Below, piece by piece: positions 1 to 6,120 of a DNA stretch of 7,391 nt. Source of the stretch: Treponema sp. UBA937. GTDB lineage: Bacteria; Spirochaetota; Spirochaetia; Treponematales; Breznakiellaceae. A program made the position numbers and the translations under genes. Below the pieces are notes generated by a model that was not told the DNA's origin, searched no databases, and saw nothing but the letters and a program-made list of their open reading frames with translations. The DNA lies in assembly GCA_002293455.1 (NCBI GenBank), contig DBDH01000037.1, positions 1 through 7,391 on the forward strand, read 5' to 3'. Numbering within the stretch: the first letter of the stretch is position 1; each line of letters begins with the position of its first letter.

Positions 1-623
1 CCCGCGGGAGCGGCTGCCGCAGCCGGTGTTTGAACGGCCGGAGGAGGCGCCGAAACGGCCGGCGCTTTTCTTCCGGGAGCATCGCTGCTTAGGGGAACTG
101 CGATATAATTAACATTCGCGCCGATTGCGGAAAAACGGGAAGAAAGACCGGAGCTTAGCAAATCGGCGATTGCGGCATCGGTGATGCCGGCATTTTTGCT
201 GCCGGGAACGGCGTTGTTGTTACCGTCGGTGATGAAAACCACTTGCTTTGCCCTATTTTGGGGAAGCTCCGCCGTATATCTTTCGGCAAAATCAACAGCG
301 GAAACAATATCGGTATAGCGGACAAGGGGATACATGAGCAAAAGTCTTGCAATGATGGTTTCCGCATCGCCTGTTTCCCGTATCCGGCGGGATAATTCCA
401 GTTTTGGTTCATCGCTGAAGGAAATGAGATGAAAAGTATCTCCTAAACGGAGAAATTCCTGTAAAAAGGGACCGATGAGATAATCGGACACTTCTCCGCC
501 GGAATCGCTCATGCTCGAAGAAGTATCCAAAACCAGGATAAGATCTTTAGGTCCACTGCTTTGTCCAAAAACAGAACACAAAAAAATCACGCCGGCAAGA
601 ACTGCTAAAAAACATCTTTTCAT
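1..623 (-). CDS. Exported von Willebrand factor A (vWA) domain protein, 3' end beyond the window
   Basis: The minus-strand reading frame opens with ATG at 623 and stays open for 207 codons to the left edge, so the C-terminal part is missing. Residues 1-20 form a signal peptide (basic MKR, hydrophobic core, then VFG before QSSG). No convincing lipobox is seen, so signal peptidase I cleavage near residue 20 is likely. A vWA domain follows at about 27-178. Its metal-ion site looks complete: D33-T-S35-S-S37 (DxSxS), T104 and D133 in ITDG. After residue 185 comes a Pro/Ala-rich low-complexity stretch that looks like a linker to a further domain or cell-wall-facing region. vWA domains bind protein partners through the metal; the partner is unknown here. 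The gene lies 90 bases downstream of greA on the same strand. An AGGGGA-like site about 11 bases before the ATG can serve as ribosome binding site. Batch-type (Bat) vWA proteins are an alternative class, but those are usually membrane-anchored. Confidence 0.85.
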   Translation of the reverse strand, partial: MKRCFLAVLAGVIFLCSVFGQSSGPKDLILVLDTSSSMSDSGGEVSDYLIGPFLQEFLRLGDTFHLISFSDEPKLELSRRIRETGDAETIIARLLLMYPLVRYTDIVSAVDFAERYTAELPQNRAKQVVFITDGNNNAVPGSKNAGITDAAIADLLSSGLSSRFSAIGANVNYIAVPLSSDAPGRKAPAVSAPPPAVQTPAAAAAPA

Positions 624-665
624 GGCACCTGATCCCCTTTTTCCGGGTATTTCCAAAACCGGTGG

Positions 666-703
666 AAAAAACGCCGATGACAGCCGCGGACTGACCCCAT
701 CGG
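666..703 (-). terminator. Probable intrinsic terminator or attenuator between greA and the vWA gene
   Basis: On the minus strand CCGATG (703-698) pairs with CATCGG (679-674). Inside it CAGTC (693-689) pairs with GGCTG (685-681) around a three-base loop, with one G-U pair. Two bases after the outer stem come six T (671-666). This is the layout of a Rho-independent terminator. It starts 11 bases after the greA stop and ends 43 bases before the vWA ATG, so it either ends the greA transcript or attenuates read-through into the vWA gene. Confidence 0.55.
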
Positions 704-713
704 ACGAATTACA

Positions 714-3398
714 TTATAACGCAGCCGATATGGATTTTACAGTATAACTTATTTTTTCGTCATTTATAGTAAAATCGAACTTTTCTCCCGTTGTTTTATT
801 TAATACCGCGTTGCCAAAAGGCGATTGATAGGAAATAATCATGTTTTCCGGATCAGATTCCCAAGGCCCAAGAATGGTAAATGTTTCTTCTCCGCCTTCG
901 GTAAGATTCTCCAGCACAACTTTCGTGCCGAAGGAAACCTTATTTGTGTTGACCGTTTTTGGATCAAACAACTGAGACCGTTCAATTTCATCTTTTAGTT
1001 TCGCGACAGTGGAATTGAGGATTTCCTGTTTTTCCTTAGCGGCTTTATACTCGGCATTTTCCCTGAGATCGCCCAAGGAAAGCGCAAAGGCAATTTCCTT
1101 GGAATTCGCGGGAACTTCCACATCCATAATATTCTGGAGCTGTTTCTGTTTTTCCTCGTATTTTGCCATTGTAACGATAAGCCCGCGGCTTGTGGTCGTT
1201 TTTTCCGTTTCGCCGTAAAACTTGAAATCAGGATGTTTATCGATTATCCGGCCGCGGAGGTTTAGTTTTTCCGCGGGATCGAGTTCCTTCACATCTTCAA
1301 TGAGCGTATAAATACGGGTGATCGTGTCCTCGTCGGCGCGGTCAACCAAATCGTACAGAACATTTTCCTTGAAAAGGATGGTCTGCACCTGTTTGTTGAT
1401 TTTCCGGTTTTCCGTTGTATCCCGGCGGTTTTCAATTTCGCGGAAACTGATGTCCAGGATATGCGTAAGAATGATAAGCTGTTTTTCCTCGGTGATTCCG
1501 GTCTTTTTAAACCATTCTTCGTTCCGAAGATTTTTATAAATCCACACAACCGCTTCCCGGTATTCCCGGTAATTTTCAAAACAGTTTTGTACGAGGGCGA
1601 TCAGCTTTTGTTCATAGCCTTCTTTTTCGAGGTTTACAATGATCGAGTTAACAAGAGCCCCGGGGAACAGCTTGACATAAATATCGGCCCAGGCGGGAAC
1701 GAAAAGTTTAATGTGATTAAGCAAATCTTCCCGAAGTTTTGCGTCTTTGATATTTTGATACAGAGCCGGTACATCCTCAACCTGATCAAAAATCTCAAGG
1801 AAATTGAGCTGCAATCCGGTGCCAAGGTAAGGGTAATGCCGAACCAAATCTTTCACAAAAAGATAAGACGCCACAACCTGTTCGTTTGCCTGACTGTACG
1901 AGCGGATATATCCCGTAAAATAAGCGAACATTTCGGAAAAATATTCAGAATCAAGTTCAATGTCCTTTTGGGCAACGAAAGTCCTTACGGTTTCCACACG
2001 GTCAAAGAAATTTTTCTCAGCCTTGAATTGATTGTAGAGTTTTTCTTCTATGCTGATGGGCCGTTCCCGAACCGTATATAAATCGATGTTGTCGGGGCTG
2101 ACGCCGAATGAAGGATCGGATTTAAGAACTTCCCTCGCCTTGGTACTCCAAGTGGTCCATTCGCCGGGAGAAAGCACCGACGGAACCAGTTCGGCTTTTA
2201 TATGTTTTAAATCGCAGGAATTATTGTAACTTCTGATAATGGTTTTAAGCGTCCACGCAATATTTGTCTTTACTTTTTCGTGAAGAGCTTCTTTTTTCTG
2301 TGTCGCTTTCAACACCCAAATATGTTTTTTGGACAAGGTCTGGAGCGCGTCAACCGCCATCTTAAGCGCCATGGAATGACCGCGTTTTTTTGCAAAATCG
2401 ATGACAATATCATCACCTTCGACTTTTGCGATTCTGCCGACTCCCCATGTTTTATGCGATACAAAATTCCCTTTATCAAAGGCGATGTGCTTTTCAAAGT
2501 CCATGATTGCTTCATGAACGTTGCGCCAATTCTGGGTAAGGTTCGATACGCGGATATATTCTTCAAGCTGGCTGTGTCCGGCATATTTTTCCCGGTAACA
2601 ATCGACAATTTCCTTACGGGCAAGATTATCTTTTTCATCATATTGAAGGATGATTTTCAAAATATTGACGGCAGTGGTTAAATCGCCTCTTTTCCTGCAG
2701 GAAGCGTATACGTCCTGCAAGAGTACGGCCGCTTTATCCTCGCTGATTGCTTTCGCGACCTTTTTCTGAACATGAAGAAAGAAATCAATATCTTCGGGAA
2801 TAAACTCCAGGAGCTTCATCCATATTTCCCGGACATTCGCAAACAACTGTTTGTGAATATAACGGTGCAGCGCCTTTTTATAGTAGTCAACAGCGTCTTC
2901 AATCTTTTCCTGTTTTTCGTAATGTTCGCCCAAATATTTCGCGAGATCCGCTTCTTCATAATCGATTCTGACGATGCGTTCCCAAATATCATATATGGCT
3001 TCTTCGTTATTTTCATTTTTGTAACATTCAGCCATCATGTGCAGGGCAAATTTTGATTCTCCGTAATCAAGTATCCTTTCACAAAGATACTTTACAATGT
3101 TCCATTTGTGATTATCCACAAAGATATTCACAAGCATTGTCAAAGACGCGTCATCTATGAGCTGGCGGGAAAGGGCGACCATCCCTGAAAGGTAGAGCGC
3201 GATAATACTGGTTTTCGTATGTCCCAAATGTTCATCACAGCATTGCTTTAGTTCATCGTACTGTTTCGCTTCACGGGCTTCTTTTAATATGGCATCCAAT
3301 TCCTGAAATTGACTGATAGAATAATTGCTGAGAGTGGCGCGCGTCCACTTTTCCTCATTCAACATTTCCTGGACATTTTTTAGGAGAGCTTCTGACAT
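714..3398 (-). CDS. greA: Long-form transcription elongation factor GreA with N-terminal TPR/helical extension
   Basis: GreA enters the RNA polymerase secondary channel and stimulates transcript cleavage in backtracked complexes. Here the GreA part is only the last ~157 of 894 residues. The coiled coil spans about 738-812 and its tip GDLRENAEY (776-784) keeps the acidic pair D777 and E780 that helps position the catalytic magnesium. The FKBP-like C-terminal domain (about 818-894) carries the typical SPFGNAVL motif. Ordinary GreA is about 158 residues. Proteins of about 900 residues are known in Treponema and Borrelia, so the extension is a lineage trait rather than a misassembly. The extension is mostly helical, with TPR-like repeats around 100-260 (for example 156-180), a Tudor-like patch at 311-356 and further helices to about 735. 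The start is supported by GAGGAG six bases before the ATG. It lies 80 bases downstream of the TPR gene and is probably co-transcribed with it. Confidence 0.95.
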   Translation of the reverse strand: MSEALLKNVQEMLNEEKWTRATLSNYSISQFQELDAILKEAREAKQYDELKQCCDEHLGHTKTSIIALYLSGMVALSRQLIDDASLTMLVNIFVDNHKWNIVKYLCERILDYGESKFALHMMAECYKNENNEEAIYDIWERIVRIDYEEADLAKYLGEHYEKQEKIEDAVDYYKKALHRYIHKQLFANVREIWMKLLEFIPEDIDFFLHVQKKVAKAISEDKAAVLLQDVYASCRKRGDLTTAVNILKIILQYDEKDNLARKEIVDCYREKYAGHSQLEEYIRVSNLTQNWRNVHEAIMDFEKHIAFDKGNFVSHKTWGVGRIAKVEGDDIVIDFAKKRGHSMALKMAVDALQTLSKKHIWVLKATQKKEALHEKVKTNIAWTLKTIIRSYNNSCDLKHIKAELVPSVLSPGEWTTWSTKAREVLKSDPSFGVSPDNIDLYTVRERPISIEEKLYNQFKAEKNFFDRVETVRTFVAQKDIELDSEYFSEMFAYFTGYIRSYSQANEQVVASYLFVKDLVRHYPYLGTGLQLNFLEIFDQVEDVPALYQNIKDAKLREDLLNHIKLFVPAWADIYVKLFPGALVNSIIVNLEKEGYEQKLIALVQNCFENYREYREAVVWIYKNLRNEEWFKKTGITEEKQLIILTHILDISFREIENRRDTTENRKINKQVQTILFKENVLYDLVDRADEDTITRIYTLIEDVKELDPAEKLNLRGRIIDKHPDFKFYGETEKTTTSRGLIVTMAKYEEKQKQLQNIMDVEVPANSKEIAFALSLGDLRENAEYKAAKEKQEILNSTVAKLKDEIERSQLFDPKTVNTNKVSFGTKVVLENLTEGGEETFTILGPWESDPENMIISYQSPFGNAVLNKTTGEKFDFTINDEKISYTVKSISAAL

Positions 3399-3478
3399 CT
3401 CTAACTCCTCACTTTATGGCGCTCAAAATAGGTTTTGCGGCAACAATCCGCAGTTTTTGGCACATCGATTGACGGCCT

Positions 3479-4438
3479 TCAAATTCTGTACTTTTCATAG
3501 ATAACGGGATCGACTAATTTAATTTTCAGCATGGTTTCTTCGATCTTAGAAGGATCCTCCCGGGTATTTTCATAATAATCAATCAGCCAAAAGTAGCGGT
3601 TGATCAGCCGGGGGATAATGATATCTTTATTATCGTTATTGCTCCTCATTTCATTTTCCAGGGAAAAAATCGACTGTTTAAGCCGCCCAAGTTCCACCTG
3701 TTTTAATTCTCTTTTTACGGAAAATACGCCGAACAGGGTGCCGTAAATCGGAATCCATTCTTCAAGTCTGGGACTTTCATATCCCATCTCTTTTACCCTG
3801 TCCCGAAGCAGGATAATGAGTTCCGATTCCAGAGACCGCAGGTCCACTCCTTCGGGGTCCATGAAAAAAGCTTCCCGGAAAAGCGCCTTGGCCGCTCTTG
3901 TTTCACCGATTAAGGCATTTACATCGGCTAATTCAGAAAGTGCCGCTCCGTCCTCCCGTGAAAAGCGCACCGCCTGTTCAAGATATTTCAAGGCCTGGTC
4001 ATAATTTCCCACACCCTTAAAACACCTTCCCACCTGCAAGAGCAAATCCGGATCATGTTCATTGGGGCTGTCTCCCAAAATATCTTGAAAAGACATAAGC
4101 GCGGTAGAAAACACAAAATGCCGCACAGCATACAAACAAGGTTCACAATCCGGAGCAATTTTATCTTGAAAACCGTAAAAGGCTTTCCACTTCGCCAGGA
4201 TAAAGCCTCCCCGGTCATAAGGATTCTCTATATTGTCAAGCTTTTTCAGATGTTCAATCCACCATTTGACGCATTTCATAGCGTACACAACTTCAGGATG
4301 CTCAAAATCAATTTTCAACGCCTCTTCCAGGACCGCCATAGCGGCTGCGGCATTTGAGGCTTTCAGGCTGTCATAGGCTTTCTCGATAAGCCCCTGTATC
4401 GATGTATCTTCATCCATGACTTGAATAGTTTTCAACAT
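3479..4438 (-). CDS. Cytosolic TPR-repeat protein upstream of greA
   Basis: This 319-residue protein has no signal peptide and no transmembrane helix, so it is expected in the cytosol. TPR-like helix pairs are visible at about 16-46, 130-163 (with GNYDQALKYLEQAV) and 164-197 (with GETRAAKALFREAF). A charged, coiled-coil-like segment follows near 241-267, then a helical C-terminus rich in Tyr and Trp. TPR units mediate protein contacts, so an adaptor or scaffold role is plausible; no enzyme motif is seen. Transcription should start from the promoter at 4463-4491, giving a leader of roughly 18 bases with no Shine-Dalgarno sequence before ATG 4438. A second in-frame ATG at codon 8 (4417) also lacks one, so the exact start is uncertain by seven residues. 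Its position directly upstream of greA, which also has TPR-like repeats, suggests a link to transcription, but that is inference only. Confidence 0.88.
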   Translation of the reverse strand: MLKTIQVMDEDTSIQGLIEKAYDSLKASNAAAAMAVLEEALKIDFEHPEVVYAMKCVKWWIEHLKKLDNIENPYDRGGFILAKWKAFYGFQDKIAPDCEPCLYAVRHFVFSTALMSFQDILGDSPNEHDPDLLLQVGRCFKGVGNYDQALKYLEQAVRFSREDGAALSELADVNALIGETRAAKALFREAFFMDPEGVDLRSLESELIILLRDRVKEMGYESPRLEEWIPIYGTLFGVFSVKRELKQVELGRLKQSIFSLENEMRSNNDNKDIIIPRLINRYFWLIDYYENTREDPSKIEETMLKIKLVDPVIYEKYRI

Positions 4439-4462
4439 TCTGTTAAAAATTGGTCTTTTATC

Positions 4463-4491
4463 ATTATATCATTAGCAGAGATAAGGGTCAA
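4463..4491 (-). promoter_or_regulatory. Sigma70-type promoter for the TPR-greA unit
   Basis: On the minus strand TTGACC (4491-4486) and TATAAT (4468-4463) are separated by exactly 17 bases, and the -10 box is preceded by TGA, forming an extended -10 (TGnTATAAT). Only one base of the twelve departs from consensus. The predicted start is an A near 4456, 18 bases before the ATG at 4438. Confidence 0.8.
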
Positions 4492-4499
4492 TCGGACCA

Positions 4500-4528
4500 T
4501 TTACATATACGCTGTCACGGGTTATCAT
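4500..4528 (+). promoter_or_regulatory. Sigma70-type promoter for rpe, predicting a leaderless transcript
   Basis: TTTACA (4500-4505) and TATCAT (4523-4528) have a 17-base spacer and each matches consensus at five of six positions. The expected start point falls at 4534-4536, on or just before the rpe ATG at 4536. Its -35 box is 8 bases from the -35 box of the opposite promoter, so the two polymerase sites nearly touch and may compete. Confidence 0.65.
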
Positions 4529-4535
4529 ATTAGAC

Positions 4536-5189
4536 ATGAAAACACCTATCATTGCGCCTTCGGTTTTGTCGGCGGATTTTTCTGATATTATTTCAGGTAT
4601 AAAACAGGTTAATAATTCAGGCGCGGAATGGATTCATTTTGATGTGATGGACGGGAGTTTTGTGCCGCCTATCACGTTTGGTTCAAAAATGGCGGCGGAC
4701 GTCCGGAAACATTCGGAATTGATTTTCGATGTACACTTAATGACGGAACACCCGCACACTCATATTGAAGATTTTGCGGAAGCCGGAGCCGATTATATCA
4801 CCTTTCATCCGGAAGCGGCTGTTCACGCTCACAGGATTATTGAGCAGATTCATAAAACCGGAAAAAAGGCCGGAATCAGCATTGTGCCGTCAACGCCGGT
4901 TTCCGCGATTACTGAATTGTGTCCTTTTGCGGACATCATCCTTGTTATGACCGTGAACCCCGGATACGGCGGGCAAAAGATGATTCCCGAATGCCTGTAC
5001 AAGGTTTCTGTACTGCGTGAGCTTCGGGAAGAAAAGGGTTACGCTTATCTTCTTTCGGTGGACGGCGGGATTAATGAAGAAACTTCGGCGGCGGCCAGAA
5101 AAGCCGGAACCGATGTCATAGTAGCCGGAACAGCCTTCTTTGGCGCGGAAAATCCGTCCGAAGCGGTCAGCCGTTTAAAAGGATTGTAA
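4536..5189 (+). CDS. rpe: Ribulose-phosphate 3-epimerase
   Basis: Rpe interconverts D-ribulose 5-phosphate and D-xylulose 5-phosphate in the non-oxidative pentose phosphate pathway, in the cytosol. At 217 residues it has the normal length for this single-domain TIM barrel. Family signatures are present in order: APSVLSADF (7-15, with substrate Ser 9), WIHFDVMDG (32-40), DVHLM (65-69), ITFHPEA (88-94), MTVNPGYGGQ (138-147) and SVDGGI (174-179). The divalent-metal ligands are H34, D36, H67 and D176, with D36 and D176 also the acid/base pair. GYGGQ and the later GG and AGTA turns form the phosphate site. The start is fixed by the conserved N-terminus (MKTPIIAPS...). No Shine-Dalgarno sequence precedes it and the promoter lies directly upstream, which suggests leaderless translation. 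It reads away from the TPR-greA unit and is followed by a hairpin-rich gap. Confidence 0.97.
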   Translation: MKTPIIAPSVLSADFSDIISGIKQVNNSGAEWIHFDVMDGSFVPPITFGSKMAADVRKHSELIFDVHLMTEHPHTHIEDFAEAGADYITFHPEAAVHAHRIIEQIHKTGKKAGISIVPSTPVSAITELCPFADIILVMTVNPGYGGQKMIPECLYKVSVLRELREEKGYAYLLSVDGGINEETSAAARKAGTDVIVAGTAFFGAENPSEAVSRLKGL

Positions 5190-5200
5190 TGTAAGAATTG

Positions 5201-5227
5201 CAGTATCGGATAAGATATGATACGCTG
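5201..5227. other. Inverted repeat just after rpe
   Basis: GTATC (5203-5207) pairs with GATAC (5219-5223) across an 11-base loop, and flanking CA / TG can extend the stem past a two-base bulge. It sits 12 bases after the rpe stop and 7 bases before the palindromic repeat at 5234. It may protect or help end the rpe mRNA, but the stem is short and AT-rich. Confidence 0.35.
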
Positions 5228-5233
5228 TGAAAT

Positions 5234-5272
5234 GAGCTTCTTGCAAAAGTCGCTGATTTTTGCAATTTCCTC
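5234..5272. repeat. TTGCAAAA palindromic repeat, copy A
   Basis: TTGCAAAA (5241-5248) pairs with TTTTGCAA (5258-5265). The stem extends inward by a G-U and a T-A pair to a five-base loop CGCTG. Outside, GAG (5234-5236) can pair with CTC (5270-5272) across a symmetric four-by-four internal loop. Positions 5234-5263 match copy B (7255-7284) at 25 of 30 bases, including GAGCTT, TTGCAAAA, TCG and TTTTGC. It lies in the 158-base gap between rpe and the exported TPR gene. Confidence 0.8.
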
Positions 5273-5289
5273 AAATAATATGATTTTTT
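5241..5289 (+). terminator. Possible terminator for rpe formed by repeat copy A and a T-run
   Basis: The stem of copy A is followed, after 18 bases, by six T at 5284-5289. The position fits an rpe transcript end, and copy C has a similar layout. The gap between stem and T-run is too long and the stem too AT-rich for a textbook intrinsic terminator, so the call is tentative. Confidence 0.35.
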
Positions 5290-5347
5290 GCAGTCTCCGG
5301 TAACAAAACCGCCTTTGTTTGCCGAAAATCGATAAGAGGAGTTTAAT

Positions 5348-6082
5348 ATGATACATAAACATGCGAAATGTTTCTTTTTGTTTACACATATATGTCTTGT
5401 TTTTTCCTTGGTATGGGCTCAATCCGGGGAATCTTCTCTTGATAGGGGCATTCTGCTTTACAGTGAAAGAAAATGGCAGGATGCCGCTGCATCGCTCCGC
5501 CTTGCCGAGGCGGATACCGCTCTTGAAAGCAGAAGAGCGGAGATTCTTTACTGGATTGCTTTAGCCGAAATGGGAGAGGGAAAATACGAAGAGGCGGTGA
5601 GGGAACTGGACAAAATTGCGTCCGTCGATGCTAAAAGTTCCTGGGGTATTGAAGCTCAATACCATAAGGGAAGATGCCTTTACTATTTAGGCAGCTATGA
5701 TGACGCAATCATTGTATTAAAGGAATATGCCGATATTGCCGCGGGCGATGCCATGAAGACGGCATCCGCTTTTTACTGGGTCGGCGAGTGCCTGTTTTCC
5801 CTGGGACAGTTTGATTTAGCGCAGGATGTCTTTTATCGGATTATTGATGAATTTCCTGAGAGCGTGAAATATGAAGCCGCGGGTTACCGGATTGCGCTCA
5901 TCAATCAAAAGAAAGTTGAAGCGGAACTCCTGGCAATGCTGAAATGGAGCCACGAAGAGTCGCTTAAAACCGTAGAGGTTTATCAAAGACGGGAACGGTC
6001 TTATGACCAGGCGATTATTGCCTATCAAAAACGAATCGCGGATATGCAGAATGTTTTGAATACTCAACAGGAAAGCGAATGA
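5348..6082 (+). CDS. Exported TPR-repeat protein with C-terminal coiled coil
   Basis: The 244-residue product begins with a signal peptide (basic start, hydrophobic core about 9-22, VWA before Q25), so it should act in the periplasm. There is no good lipobox. Four TPR-like units follow at about 31-60, 64-97 (GKYEEAVRELDKI), 101-134 (GSYDDAIIVLKEY) and 138-173 (GQFDLAQDVFYRI). The C-terminus, about 185-244, is charged and helical and may form a coiled coil. This resembles periplasmic TPR proteins such as YbgF/CpoB and the TPR part of BamD-like proteins, which take part in envelope assembly, but it is not close enough to name. GAGGAG (5336-5341) stands six bases before the ATG and fixes the start. 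The next gene starts 38 bases after its stop and has TPRs too, so the two likely form an operon. I see no convincing promoter in the gap upstream. Confidence 0.88.
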   Translation: MIHKHAKCFFLFTHICLVFSLVWAQSGESSLDRGILLYSERKWQDAAASLRLAEADTALESRRAEILYWIALAEMGEGKYEEAVRELDKIASVDAKSSWGIEAQYHKGRCLYYLGSYDDAIIVLKEYADIAAGDAMKTASAFYWVGECLFSLGQFDLAQDVFYRIIDEFPESVKYEAAGYRIALINQKKVEAELLAMLKWSHEESLKTVEVYQRRERSYDQAIIAYQKRIADMQNVLNTQQESE

Positions 6083-6106
6083 TTTATTTTGAAGGCTCTT
6101 CATCGT

Positions 6107-6113
6107 AAAGGTG
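6107..6113 (+). promoter_or_regulatory. Ribosome binding site that decides a TTG start
   Basis: AAAGGTG ends seven bases before TTG at 6121. An in-frame TAA at 6106-6108 rules out any start further upstream, and the next in-frame ATG is codon 70, inside the TPR region. The TTG is therefore the best start for the downstream gene. Confidence 0.7.
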
Positions 6114-6120
6114 CGGAACA

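Noticed and set aside
561..623. Lipoprotein signal for the vWA protein (Cys at residues 4 and 16)
   Set aside because: The residues before Cys16 (I-F-L) do not fit a lipobox, and an ordinary cleavage site before QSS is better.
511..747. 78-codon plus-strand frame across the vWA start and the greA end
   Set aside because: It overlaps the signal-peptide region of the vWA gene, the terminator hairpin and the greA stop, with no motif in its product.
1461..2081. 206-codon open frame on the plus strand inside greA
   Set aside because: It is antisense to the conserved long GreA frame, has no ribosome site that I can see, and its product is Phe/Ile/Lys-rich with no recognisable motif, as expected for a shadow frame.
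2388..2397. TTTTGCAAAA palindrome resembling the repeat core
   Set aside because: It is in greA coding sequence (FAKK codons), lacks the loop and flanks of copies A-C, and a 10-base AT-rich palindrome can arise by chance.
3436..3452. TGCGG...CCGCA hairpin in the gap between the TPR gene and greA
   Set aside because: The stem is only five base pairs and on the minus strand it is followed by AAAACC rather than a T-run, so it is not a convincing terminator; a plus-strand T-run exists but no plus-strand gene ends there.
5198..5226. Promoter-like boxes (TTGCAG, TATGAT) for the exported TPR gene
   Set aside because: The boxes are only 12 bases apart, too close for a sigma70 promoter, and they lie within the hairpin after rpe.
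5361..5564. 67-codon frame overlapping the start of the exported TPR gene
   Set aside because: It lies in another frame inside a gene with a good ribosome site, signal peptide and TPRs.
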